From contig JAGKSB010000014.1 in the NCBI GenBank assembly GCA_017942165.1, positions 30,975-94,974 on the forward strand: DNA of 64,000 nucleotides, written 5' to 3'. The translations under genes were made by a program, and so were the position numbers. Below are positions 24,113 through 32,306 of the stretch, one piece after another; the first letter of the stretch is position 1; every line of letters starts with the position of its first letter. A model generated the notes under the pieces. That model did no database searches, had not been told where the DNA came from, and saw only the letters and a list, made by a program, of their open reading frames with translations. The DNA is from Rhinopithecimicrobium faecis. GTDB lineage: Bacteria; Bacteroidota; Bacteroidia; Sphingobacteriales; Sphingobacteriaceae.

Positions 24113-25780
24113 CTAGTTGCTCAAGGTAATGGTTTCCTGTTGTTCCCAGTTTGCTCTAATGGTAAATACGCGATCTAAGTACCATATTTTTTCGGGTTGA
24201 ATTTTTTTGTATACATCCCCTGTATCCCAACGGCCATTGTTGTTTTCATCAAATATAACGCGTATGCTATACTTCCCTCCAGGATACTTTAGGTAGCTTA
24301 TCTTGCCATCTTTCGGCAGTACTTGCGTATTGAATACACGTTCTTTTTTCTCGTCTATAAGTTCTACTACATAGTTCTGTGTGCTGTCTATGCCAGCAAA
24401 AGTTAGGTAAATATCACCGTAGTTATTTGTTTTATCTAAGGTGAATTTTGATTTATCTTCCTTGTTTATTTCGCCAAAATAACCCTTTATGGCGCCTTCT
24501 TCAAGCACGAGTTCATAGGCTTTTAAATCCTTCCAATTATAGCGTATATGGTACTTATTTTTATCCAGGGAATCAATTTGTAATTGGAAGTTCGTACGGC
24601 TTATGGAGTCTTCAAAGATCTTTATTTTTCCTTTATCGATGGATTCAATAGGCGTTAATGCGGTTAAGGTGATATGTTTTATTTTATCAACTTTACTTGA
24701 TTTTATAGATGTTAGCGGCTTTATAAAACGCTCCAATTTATCGGTATTGGAAGCTTTTATAAGTACGGTATCAAGGATATTTAGCCCTTCAGAAACTTCA
24801 AATTTTAGAGAGTCAGTGGTTATTTTAGGGATGAAAATATGTGCTGAATCCTGATTTGCCGAATATATTATGCGGTTATTCGTTGCAAAATTGGAAGGTT
24901 GTAAAACTTTTATTTTGGGATCTTCTATCCTTCTGTTGAATGTTAGGAGGATATGACCATCCTTTTCAAGGGTTCTATCTATAGTTCTGAAGCGTGTCGG
25001 AACACCTTTAAATAACTGTAGATTTATACCAGAAACATCCGCTTTAAGGTTTATAGAATCTTTAATAAAAGCAATTTCCTCATCGGTGCCATTATAGATA
25101 CGGTCGTTATTTTTCTCTTTTAGGGCATAAATTCTATAGGACCCTTCACGTAAATTATTGAGTTTAAAATTTCCCGCAGTATCTGTTAAGGTGAATATAT
25201 TGGCTTTCTTTTTTCCGAAAATACTATCTTGTGCTATGGGAATAAGAAGTACTTTTGCTTCCTTTTCAATTTCATTTTTTAAGGCTGACTTCACGTTTCC
25301 GCTGATCGACAAGGAATCTATTTTATCGCCAGTAGCAAATACATAGCTATAATTTAAGATGGGATTGGATTCATTATAGTCTACCAAGCCCTTTCCAAAA
25401 TTGATGCTGTAGGTGGTATTTTCCGCTAGCGAGTCGGGCAAAGTTATTTCTAAATTCTTCTTCTTGACTTTAAAAATTGGCGCTCTATCCATTTCTGGGG
25501 TAATTGATATTTCCTTTGCTTGGTTGTTAAGCTTGATGAATTCATCCAGGGTAATAACAATTTTATTAGCTTTAAAATTACGGCTTAAGTTTACCGGACT
25601 TTCTAGTACGATTGTGGGTGCAATGGAATCTTTTGGTCCTCCAGTTGGGGCTTGTATACTGGCACAACGGGTGGTCAGTAGAAGAACGCTCGAAAAGCAC
25701 GTTAAAACAGCTAGCTTTGCAATAGCTGCTGTTTTAACGTGTTTTAAGCCACTTTCTTTATCTGTGGATATATTTCTCAT
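24113..25780 (-). CDS. Ig-like (Big_5 type) domain lipoprotein
   Basis: A 555-residue surface or periplasmic lipoprotein. After a charged 20-residue N-region and a hydrophobic segment comes a Cys (LLTTRCAS, residue 39) and the family-typical start ASIQAPTGGPKDSIAPTI. An N-terminal bacterial Ig-like domain (NKIVITLDEFIKLNN...) is followed by carboxypeptidase-like beta domains (GNFKLNNLREGSYRIYALKE) and a C-terminal FDENNNGRWDTGDVYKKIQPEK block. Relatives are common and uncharacterised in Bacteroidota. Odd: a strong terminator-like hairpin lies in the signal-peptide coding part (25698-25741). It follows mnmG by 76 bases and may belong to its transcript. Confidence 0.85.
   Translation of the reverse strand: MRNISTDKESGLKHVKTAAIAKLAVLTCFSSVLLLTTRCASIQAPTGGPKDSIAPTIVLESPVNLSRNFKANKIVITLDEFIKLNNQAKEISITPEMDRAPIFKVKKKNLEITLPDSLAENTTYSINFGKGLVDYNESNPILNYSYVFATGDKIDSLSISGNVKSALKNEIEKEAKVLLIPIAQDSIFGKKKANIFTLTDTAGNFKLNNLREGSYRIYALKEKNNDRIYNGTDEEIAFIKDSINLKADVSGINLQLFKGVPTRFRTIDRTLEKDGHILLTFNRRIEDPKIKVLQPSNFATNNRIIYSANQDSAHIFIPKITTDSLKFEVSEGLNILDTVLIKASNTDKLERFIKPLTSIKSSKVDKIKHITLTALTPIESIDKGKIKIFEDSISRTNFQLQIDSLDKNKYHIRYNWKDLKAYELVLEEGAIKGYFGEINKEDKSKFTLDKTNNYGDIYLTFAGIDSTQNYVVELIDEKKERVFNTQVLPKDGKISYLKYPGGKYSIRVIFDENNNGRWDTGDVYKKIQPEKIWYLDRVFTIRANWEQQETITLSN
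25698..25741 (-). promoter_or_regulatory. Long perfect hairpin inside the lipoprotein signal-peptide coding region
   Basis: Arms CACGTTAAAACAGC (25698-25711) and GCTGTTTTAACGTG (25728-25741) pair perfectly over 14 bp. AGCT pairs internally, and AAAA/TTTT flanks extend the stem past a bulged base. On the minus-strand mRNA it begins about 40 nt after the ATG and is followed by CUUUU, so it resembles an attenuator or mRNA-stability structure. Function is inferred. Confidence 0.55.
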
Positions 25781-25856
25781 AATTTTCTCAAAAGGTGCTT
25801 AAATCGCTTTATTTTAAGTTGGTAATTAATTGTATAACTACCTTATTATCAATTAA

Positions 25857-27716
25857 TTAACTCATATGTACCATTAGTACTGAAATATCGGATGGTGATA
25901 CCCCAGAAATTCTTGATGCTTGCCCTAACGTACGCGGTTTTACTTTCGCAAGTTTTTGACGTGCTTCAATAGACAGTGATCCTAAGGTATTGTAATCAAA
26001 ATCTGGATTAATTTCTTGGTCTTCCATCTTCTTCATTCTATTTACAATATCCATTTCTTTTTCGAAATAGCTGGCATATTTTACAGAAATTTCAGCTTGT
26101 TCAATCGTCTCTTTATCGAATTGATTTAAGTAGCTGGCAAATTTTTCATCGGCTTTTGCAATATCAAATATGGTCAGTTGTGGTCTTGAAAGCATGGCTT
26201 GCAGTTTCACTTTTTGATTGATAGCAGATGATTCTACAGTTTCCAATATGGGGTTCATGGCTTCCGGTGTAACCGAATTATTTTTCATATAGTTTACGAT
26301 AGCATCGGTATTTTCAACTTTTGCTGTCACCTTATTCAAACGTTCTTCGGAGACTAATCCTAATTTATAGGCAATCGGTGTCAATCTAATATCGGCATTA
26401 TCTTGTCTTAATAATAAGCGGTGTTCTGCCCGTGAAGTAAACATGCGGTATGGTTCTTCAGTACCCTTGGTCACCAAGTCATCGATTAAAACGCCAATAT
26501 AAGATTCCGATCTTTTTAATGTTAATTCATGGAGATCATGTACGCGTTGATGGGCATTAATACCCGCAATAAATCCTTGCGCTCCGGCTTCTTCATAGCC
26601 TGTAGTACCATTAATTTGACCTGCGAAAAATAGGTGTTTTACACGTAATGTTTCCAGTGTAAGATCTAATTGCATAGGTGGAAAGTAATCGTATTCGATG
26701 GCATAACCAGGGCGATACATACGTGCATTTTCAAAACCTGGGATTAGTTGTAATGCCTTTTGTTGAACATCCTCAGGTAAGGAAGTTGAGAAGCCATTTA
26801 CATAAATCTCATTGGTACGGAAACCTTCAGGCTCCACGAATATCTGGTGTCTATCACGCTCCGCAAAGCGGTTAATCTTATCCTCAATAGAAGGGCAATA
26901 TCTTGGTCCTAGTCCTTTGATTCTACCTGTAAACATGGGTGATTTCTCAAACCCTGTTTTCAGCATTTCATGGACTTTATCGTTGGTGTAAGTAATCCAA
27001 CAACAGCGCTGTTCAGTTGGTATCTCAACATCGGTGTAAGAGAATCTACTACGATCTTCATCGCCCCACTGTTCTTCCATAAGTGCATAGTTCAGACTGG
27101 ACCCATCTATTCTTGGTGGCGTACCTGTCTTCATACGTCCAGATTCAAAACCTAAACTCACCAATTGCTCCGTTAATCCGGTGGCAGATTTCTCTCCAGT
27201 ACGGCCACCACCAAAGCGTTTTTCACCAATATGTATAACCCCGTTTAGGAAGGTACCATTTGTTAATACGACGGAGTCAGCTTCAATCTCTATACCAAGT
27301 GAAGTTATCACTCCGGCAGCTTTACCATTCTTTACGATGATTTCCTTTACGGTATCTTGCCACATATCCACATTGCGAATACCTTCTAAAGTAAGTCTCC
27401 ATTCTTCAGCAAAACGCATGCGGTCATTCTGTGTTCTCGGACTCCACATCGCTGGACCTTTTGATCTATTTAGCATTCTAAATTGAATGGTCGACTTGTC
27501 AGCTATTATACCGGTGTATCCACCCATGGCATCAATCTCACGAACGATCTGTCCTTTAGCTACACCACCAATTGCGGGGTTGCAACTCATTTGTGCTATC
27601 ACACCCATGTTCATGGTGATCAATAATACGGATGATCCTAGGTTTGCCGCCGCTGCTGCAGCCTCACATCCCGCATGTCCTGCGCCTACTACTATGACAT
27701 TATATTTCTTAAACAT
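25857..27716 (-). CDS. mnmG: tRNA uridine-5-carboxymethylaminomethyl modification enzyme MnmG (GidA)
   Basis: FAD-dependent enzyme that, with MnmE, installs (carboxymethyl)aminomethyl groups on wobble U34 of tRNAs. The 619-residue protein shows the N-terminal FAD motif GAGHAG (11-16), [13 protein letters not shown], the [14 protein letters not shown] and [14 protein letters not shown] segments, [16 protein letters not shown], and the C-terminal helical domain. A canonical parS lies 8 bases upstream of its ATG, so ParB occupancy could influence its transcription (inference). mnmG is classically near oriC, which fits the proposed origin 4 kb to the left. Confidence 0.97.
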   Translation of the reverse strand: MFKKYNVIVVGAGHAGCEAAAAAANLGSSVLLITMNMGVIAQMSCNPAIGGVAKGQIVREIDAMGGYTGIIADKSTIQFRMLNRSKGPAMWSPRTQNDRMRFAEEWRLTLEGIRNVDMWQDTVKEIIVKNGKAAGVITSLGIEIEADSVVLTNGTFLNGVIHIGEKRFGGGRTGEKSATGLTEQLVSLGFESGRMKTGTPPRIDGSSLNYALMEEQWGDEDRSRFSYTDVEIPTEQRCCWITYTNDKVHEMLKTGFEKSPMFTGRIKGLGPRYCPSIEDKINRFAERDRHQIFVEPEGFRTNEIYVNGFSTSLPEDVQQKALQLIPGFENARMYRPGYAIEYDYFPPMQLDLTLETLRVKHLFFAGQINGTTGYEEAGAQGFIAGINAHQRVHDLHELTLKRSESYIGVLIDDLVTKGTEEPYRMFTSRAEHRLLLRQDNADIRLTPIAYKLGLVSEERLNKVTAKVENTDAIVNYMKNNSVTPEAMNPILETVESSAINQKVKLQAMLSRPQLTIFDIAKADEKFASYLNQFDKETIEQAEISVKYASYFEKEMDIVNRMKKMEDQEINPDFDYNTLGSLSIEARQKLAKVKPRTLGQASRISGVSPSDISVLMVHMS

Positions 27717-27724
27717 CTCTTATT

Positions 27725-27740
27725 TGTTTCACGTGAAACA
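27725..27740. promoter_or_regulatory. parS site 1 (canonical ParB-binding palindrome)
   Basis: TGTTTCACGTGAAACA, an exact 16-bp match to the bacterial chromosomal parS consensus, in the 105-bp gap between mnmG and the ABC-F gene. It overlaps a second palindrome AAACACGTGTTT (27736-27747), so two CACGTG cores lie 9 bp apart. Confidence 0.9.
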
Positions 27741-27802
27741 CGTGTTTTTAATTTTCCTTATTGTTTTGTGATTTCGCACATTGTTGTATGTAAACCTATA
27801 CT

Positions 27803-27818
27803 TGTTCCACGTGGAACC
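27803..27818. promoter_or_regulatory. parS site 2 (variant)
   Basis: TGTTCCACGTGGAACC, a palindromic parS variant differing from TGTTCCACGTGGAACA only in the last base. It is 62 bp from site 1 and 3 bases past the ABC-F stop codon. The pairing of two sites in one short gap makes chance unlikely. Confidence 0.85.
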
Positions 27819-27821
27819 AGC

Positions 27822-29681
27822 TTACATTAAATCAGCCAATTCTAACCATCGCTCCTCCTTGGAGGCTAAGTCGGATTTAATAGTTTCTATTTCTTCAGCT
27901 AGGGAAACTAGTTTTTCATGAGCCACCGTCTGAGCTAATAGGTCATTTAAATCAACCACCTTTTTTTCTAGCGCTGCTATTTCAACTTCTAGTTTTTGAT
28001 ATTCTATCTGCTCCTTATAAGAAGCTTTCTTTTTAACTTCCGCAGGTTTCTCTGCGACAACTGCTGCTTGCAATTTAGAAGCTTTCGCTTGCTTTGCTAA
28101 TTGATCCTGCTCTAATTTGAAATCTGCATAATTGCCATTATAAATGGTGACCTTACCTTCTCCTTCAAAAATAAACAATTGATCCGTCAGCTTGTCTAAT
28201 AAATAACGGTCGTGAGATACCAGTACTAATACTCCGCCGTAGTTCATCAAGAACTCTTCCAGTACATTGAGGGTGTCAGTATCTAAATCATTGGATGGCT
28301 CATCGAGAATCAGGAAGTTGGGGTTTAGCATAAGCACACGCATAAGTTGTAAACGCTTGCGTTCCCCTCCGGATAGATTACTTACAACGCCAAACTGCTT
28401 CTCAGGTGGGAATAAGAAATGCGTTAGTAACTGCGATGCTGTGATAGTTTCACCGCCTGCCATTTGGATGTAGTCAGCGATATTCTTAACCACATCTAAC
28501 ACACGTTCATTTTCTTTAATCTCTAATCCTCCTTGACGGTAGTAGCCATAGACAGTCGTCTCACCTACTTGGATAGATCCTGAATCCGCTTGTTCAGCGC
28601 CAGTGATTAAATTTAAGAATGTAGACTTTCCTGTACCATTCTTTCCTGCCAGACCTATGCGATCACCCTTCTTAAATGTATAAGAGAAATCACTGATGAT
28701 TTGTTTTGAACCATACGATTTAGAAGCTTTTTCAAGCTCTAAAATTTTAGACCCTTGTCGAGCAACTTTCATTGACAGCTGTACAGACTCATTGGCCTTA
28801 CCAGCTTTTGACTTCTCTTCCAATTCATAGAAAGCATCAATTCTGGATTTTGATTTCGTACCTCGGGCTTGTGGCTGACGGCGCATCCACTCCAACTCGG
28901 TGCGAAGTAAATTTCTAGCGCGCTCTACCATGACCTTATCAATGGCTTCTCTATCGGATTTCTTTTCTAAGAAATAAGAGTAGTTCCCCTTGTAGGTGTA
29001 TAATTTTCCGCGATCTAGTTCACGTATTTCAGTACAAATATTATCTAAGAAATAACGATCGTGGGTAACTAGTAAAACGGTCTTGTTACCTGTAGTCATC
29101 ATCTTCTCTAACCACTCTATGGTTTCAATGTCCAAATGATTGGTAGGCTCATCGAGAATATAAACATCCGGTTCATCGATTAAAAGCTTAGCCAATGCAA
29201 GACGTTTACGTTGCCCTCCTGATAGACTTTGAATATCCTGATCGAAGTCCATAATATTAAGTCTGTTTAAAATAGTCTTAATATTATATTCATATTCCCA
29301 AGCATTCAAATCTGAAATCTTACCCGTTAATTCCTCCAACTTCTTGTCGTCTATAACCGGGCTATTGAGTAACTCTTCGTATTCACGAATTAAATTTTGT
29401 TGTTCATTGTCGGAAGAGTATATGAAATCATTCACTGATTTCAGTCCTTCAAAACTTGGATCCTGCGAAAGAAATCCTACACGAATTCCCTTTTCGGAAA
29501 CGACTTTACCTTCTGTAGGAATTAACTGTCCGGCTAGAATGGATAGTAAGGTAGACTTACCTGTACCATTAATACCTACTAAAGCTACACGATCACCCTT
29601 CAGTAATCCGAAGTGTAATTCTTTAAATAGCCATCTGTCATTGAATGAATGACCAACTTGTTCTGTTGCTAAAATGCTCAC
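27822..29681 (-). CDS. ABC-F family ATPase, Uup-like
   Basis: A 619-residue soluble protein with two ABC ATPase domains and no membrane segment. Walker A sites are GINGTGKST (36-44) and AGKNGTGKST; the signatures are LSGGQRKRL and LSGGERKRL, each with an ILDEPTNHLD/ILDEPSNDLD Walker B. Between them is the linker, and at the C-terminus a Lys/Glu-rich coiled coil (SYKEQIEYQKLEVEIAALEK) as in Uup. ABC-F proteins act on ribosomes; Uup also suppresses transposon excision and binds DNA in E. coli. No sign of the antibiotic-resistance subgroup. The start is GTG. Upstream of mnmG, separated by the parS pair. Confidence 0.92.
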   Translation of the reverse strand: MSILATEQVGHSFNDRWLFKELHFGLLKGDRVALVGINGTGKSTLLSILAGQLIPTEGKVVSEKGIRVGFLSQDPSFEGLKSVNDFIYSSDNEQQNLIREYEELLNSPVIDDKKLEELTGKISDLNAWEYEYNIKTILNRLNIMDFDQDIQSLSGGQRKRLALAKLLIDEPDVYILDEPTNHLDIETIEWLEKMMTTGNKTVLLVTHDRYFLDNICTEIRELDRGKLYTYKGNYSYFLEKKSDREAIDKVMVERARNLLRTELEWMRRQPQARGTKSKSRIDAFYELEEKSKAGKANESVQLSMKVARQGSKILELEKASKSYGSKQIISDFSYTFKKGDRIGLAGKNGTGKSTFLNLITGAEQADSGSIQVGETTVYGYYRQGGLEIKENERVLDVVKNIADYIQMAGGETITASQLLTHFLFPPEKQFGVVSNLSGGERKRLQLMRVLMLNPNFLILDEPSNDLDTDTLNVLEEFLMNYGGVLVLVSHDRYLLDKLTDQLFIFEGEGKVTIYNGNYADFKLEQDQLAKQAKASKLQAAVVAEKPAEVKKKASYKEQIEYQKLEVEIAALEKKVVDLNDLLAQTVAHEKLVSLAEEIETIKSDLASKEERWLELADLM

Positions 29682-30018
29682 GTTATATTTTTAATATCTG
29701 CTGTTTGAATATACCCCGTATATATGCTATGTTTTTTTGGAAAGTAATACCTCCAAACTCCTAATTGCAGGATAAAGGGTGCTGAAAATCGCAATACACT
29801 GACAATCAGTGTATTGATTTCATTTTCAATGATTTCCTTTTTTTTTAAAAAAAGCTAGTCGCCGAAGATGCTGATCATATGCTGCTAAGGATAGATCTGG
29901 ATACTTTAAAGCCAGCTATACGCCTAGTAATAAGCAAAAATAAGCAATTATCTTTTTTATGACTAATATATATCTGTTATAGAGCTTATTTATGCTGGCG
30001 CCACCTATAGGCGTAACA
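29682..30018. other. Gene-free region between the ABC-F gene and apaG
   Basis: 337 bases without a credible ORF. It holds a perfect 11-bp inverted repeat CAATACACTGA (29792-29802) / TCAGTGTATTG (29806-29816) with loop CAA, which may terminate the minus-strand apaG transcript, and a T9/A7 tract near 29838-29857. The rest shows no recognisable element. Confidence 0.6.
29792..29816 (-). terminator. Inverted repeat, possible apaG terminator
   Basis: 11-bp perfect stem with 3-nt loop. On the minus strand it is followed by GCGATTTTC, only a short U-run. It lies about 200 bases past the apaG stop, so it could equally be an operator or a small RNA hairpin. Confidence 0.4.
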
Positions 30019-30411
30019 CTAATTAAGCTTGTAATCTGCAATTAAATTGAATTGAGGAATGGAGACGCGAAAAGTTTCGTGATTATAAAGTCGGAGCATT
30101 TCGTAGTGACCGACCATATATCCGTAGGGTGATTTTAAATTACAGCCTGATACATACTGATGCGATTGACCAGCTGTAATAATGGGCTGTTGCCCAACGA
30201 CACCGATAGCATCGATTAATTTATGGTCTCCTTTGGCGTCGAAGATATGCCAATAGCGGTGTGTTAACTGAATATCATGCGCACTCATATTTTTAATAGT
30301 GATGCGGTAGGCATACCTGAAATGCTCCATTTCCGGATTAGAATATTCGGATTGATAAAGTGTCTCTACAGTCACTTCAACTTCTTGAGTTATGGATGTC
30401 GCTACAAACAT
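30019..30411 (-). CDS. apaG: ApaG family protein (Co2+/Mg2+ efflux-associated, DUF525)
   Basis: A 130-residue single-domain beta-sandwich protein of the ApaG/DUF525 family. Hallmarks include RYAYRITIKNMSAHDIQLTH, RYWHIFDAKGD, GVVGQQPIITAGQ and the C-terminal GYMVGHYEM. ApaG was linked to cobalt resistance and magnesium efflux in Salmonella, and eukaryotic relatives are F-box-associated; the biochemical role remains unclear. Transcribed alone, with a -7 box 13 bases upstream that is embedded in a short inverted repeat. Confidence 0.93.
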   Translation of the reverse strand: MFVATSITQEVEVTVETLYQSEYSNPEMEHFRYAYRITIKNMSAHDIQLTHRYWHIFDAKGDHKLIDAIGVVGQQPIITAGQSHQYVSGCNLKSPYGYMVGHYEMLRLYNHETFRVSIPQFNLIADYKLN

Positions 30412-30424
30412 GATTATTTTTTTT

Positions 30425-30432
30425 CAAAAATA
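30425..30432 (-). promoter_or_regulatory. -7 promoter box for apaG
   Basis: Reads TATTTTTG on the minus strand. It is covered by the inverted repeat GATTATTTTT (30412-30421) / AAAAATAATC (30426-30435). Confidence 0.5.
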
Positions 30433-30535
30433 ATCAATCCCAATGGCTATCAAAAATTTGTTATAAAATATGACAGACTACAGAAAATTTAAAGCAATAA
30501 AAAATTATTTTTATAAACTTATGAACTTCGTTTCT

Positions 30536-30543
30536 TAGGTTTG
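30536..30543 (+). promoter_or_regulatory. -7 promoter box for the RsmI-like methyltransferase gene
   Basis: TAGGTTTG matches TAnnTTTG and ends 5 nt before the ATG at 30549, predicting a leaderless transcript. No clear -33 element. Confidence 0.5.
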
Positions 30544-30548
30544 TAACT

Positions 30549-31259
30549 ATGGCATACGGTACCTTATTTTTATTACCCGTTCCACTAGCTGAGGATGCTG
30601 CGGAACGTTCGAATACGACCTATTTAATAAATACAATAAATTCTATTTCTGAATATATTGTAGAGAATGAAAAGACAGCAAGAAAATTTTTGAAGCTTGC
30701 TGGCATAAAAATTCCACAATCAGAATTAACAATCCATGATTATGGAAAGCATATCCGTGAAAAGGGAAATATTAAAGATTTTTTCAGAGGCTTACTTGCT
30801 GGAAAAGATGTCGGTTTAATGTCTGAAGCAGGCTGTCCTGCAGTCGCAGATCCAGGATCTGATATCGTGGCGCAAGCACATCGTATGGGGATTAAGGTCG
30901 TTCCTTTGGTTGGACCAAGTTCTATCTTACTTTCGCTGATGGCTTCCGGATTCTCGGGTCAAAAATTTGCATTCCATGGCTATTTACCCATTGATAAGAC
31001 CGATCGCTCAAAGCGTATTAAAGAGCTCGAAGCACAAGTATATAAAGATAATCAAACACAGATTTTTATTGAAACACCGTTTCGCAATAATCAAATGTTG
31101 CGCGAGTTGCTTCGTTCTTGCAAACCGCAGACGCGTATTTGTGTGGCTTGTAATGTAACATCATCCGAAGAATTTATACTTACATTAACAGCGGAACAAT
31201 GGTCAAAGCGCGAAGACGATTTCCATAAAAAGCCGGTAATTTTCTTAATGTATAAATAG
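30549..31259 (+). CDS. SAM-dependent methyltransferase, RsmI-related tetrapyrrole-methylase fold
   Basis: A 236-residue protein of the tetrapyrrole methylase superfamily. The core carries GLMSEAGCPAVADPGSDIV, the family SAM-binding motif also seen in RsmI, followed by VVPLVGPSSILLSLMASGFSG and AFHGYLPIDK. RsmI 2'-O-methylates C1402 of 16S rRNA. This protein is shorter and its N-terminus differs (GTLFLLPVPLAEDAAERSN), matching a Bacteroidota paralogous subgroup whose substrate I cannot name. Monocistronic, followed by a structured non-coding segment and a pseudogene. Confidence 0.88.
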   Translation: MAYGTLFLLPVPLAEDAAERSNTTYLINTINSISEYIVENEKTARKFLKLAGIKIPQSELTIHDYGKHIREKGNIKDFFRGLLAGKDVGLMSEAGCPAVADPGSDIVAQAHRMGIKVVPLVGPSSILLSLMASGFSGQKFAFHGYLPIDKTDRSKRIKELEAQVYKDNQTQIFIETPFRNNQMLRELLRSCKPQTRICVACNVTSSEEFILTLTAEQWSKREDDFHKKPVIFLMYK

Positions 31260-31319
31260 CACTTTTTTATAAAAGCTTCTCCCCTACTCTATGCGGTGAA
31301 ATTGCGTACTTAAAAATTT

Positions 31320-31470
31320 AGGGTTTTAGAGACGCTATAAAGGGGTAAAATTGCTAGCGATAAGCTAGCAACATATTTCTTAATGTGGCAAACAGTGCTT
31401 CCTATGCAAGCTGTTTTTAGGAAATCATTTTATTAATTCTGGAAATTAGCGTATTTTCCAGAATTATAAG
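31320..31470 (+). ncRNA. Candidate structured RNA or hairpin cluster downstream of the methyltransferase gene
   Basis: Three consecutive stem-loops: TTGCTAGC/GCTAGCAA (31351-31371, perfect 8 bp), AAACA..GCTT/AAGC-TGTTT followed by TTTTT (31390-31418, terminator-like), and AATTCTGGAAA/TTTCCAGAATT (31435-31465, perfect 11 bp). No ORF fits. It could be a small RNA, a multi-hairpin terminator, or remnant sequence next to the pseudogene; I recognise no known RNA family. Confidence 0.35.
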
Positions 31471-31501
31471 TTTTTTTAATTTAATTTATAAACAGGTGCA
31501 T

Positions 31502-31815
31502 ATGAGGTTTCTATCGATTATCATTTTAAGTTTATGTTTCTTTTTATCGCCCTATGTGCTTTATGCTCAGCAAGCTACTTATGTACTCGTACATGGTGCT
31601 TGGCAATTTCGCTAACAGACAGTTTGCGCAGCACAATTCCAGCAACCTATATATTAACTGTAGATGCCGGAAAAAATAAGGAGCAAGATGATTTTTATCC
31701 TTTTTATTTACGAGCTTTAAATAAAAAATTTAAGGTGCAAATTATGGAGGCGGATCATAACCCTCAAATTAAGCACATGGCTGCACTAGTTAACTTACTT
31801 CAAGAAGAAAAATAA
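31502..31815 (+). pseudogene. Alpha/beta-hydrolase pseudogene with internal deletion and frameshift
   Basis: From ATG 31502 a signal peptide (MRFLSIIILSLCFFLSPYVL) leads into ATYVLVHGAWQF, the first strand and oxyanion region of an alpha/beta hydrolase, then stops at 31613-31615. In another frame, from about 31606 to 31815, is the C-terminal part of the same fold: SLTDSLRSTIPATYILTVD, DDFYPFYLRALNKKF and EADHNPQ, the last containing the probable catalytic His. The nucleophile-elbow and lid region, roughly 170 residues in intact relatives, is missing. The join near 31605 therefore looks like a deletion that also shifted frame. The gene just downstream is intact. Confidence 0.8.
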
Positions 31816-31823
31816 TTTAAGAA

Positions 31824-32306
31824 ATGGATTATAACGAGATTACCAAGGAGCTGATGAAGCCAGAGATGATGAATTTGTTTATAGCAGCACTTGTTATACG
31901 CATAATTATTTGGATTTTATTTGCCCTTAATATTCGTAAAACGCTCCTATTAATAAAGCCTGAAAACCGGTGTTTATTACCAAGTCAAGTTTGGGGTGTA
32001 GCGATCCCATTATTCAATATCTATTGGAACTTTGAGGTTGCAAAGAAGTTAACAGATTCAATTAACAATGAGTTTTACGATCGTAAAATCGCTGTTGAGG
32101 AGGATCCAACACTAAAGGTTGGCCGTTTATATGCTTGGTTATTTCTTGCTTCCAATATTCCCGTAAACTCCTCCTTAATCATTTGGGTGGGTTTATTAAG
32201 TTTTGTATTTTTTATAAATTATTGGATTAAGATATCCGCAATTAAGAAGTTGTTAGTTAAGCATAATGAGCTAAAAGATCAGGAGGTTTTTGAACATGAA
32301 GATTAA
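31824..32306 (+). CDS. Multi-pass membrane protein, DUF4328-like
   Basis: A 160-residue inner-membrane protein with about four hydrophobic segments (residues 16-36, 60-70, 104-122, 123-140) and the segment LLPSQVWGVAIPLFNIYWNF, resembling the 'W-x-x-P-x-x-N' core of DUF4328-type proteins. Function unknown. It begins 8 bases after the hydrolase remnant and its end overlaps the Nif3-like gene start by 11 bases, so it is co-transcribed with that gene. Confidence 0.7.
   Translation: MDYNEITKELMKPEMMNLFIAALVIRIIIWILFALNIRKTLLLIKPENRCLLPSQVWGVAIPLFNIYWNFEVAKKLTDSINNEFYDRKIAVEEDPTLKVGRLYAWLFLASNIPVNSSLIIWVGLLSFVFFINYWIKISAIKKLLVKHNELKDQEVFEHED

Noticed and set aside
32281..32286. AGGAGG as a Shine-Dalgarno for the Nif3-like gene
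   Set aside because: It is inside the preceding coding sequence, and this phylum generally does not use SD pairing; chance is sufficient.
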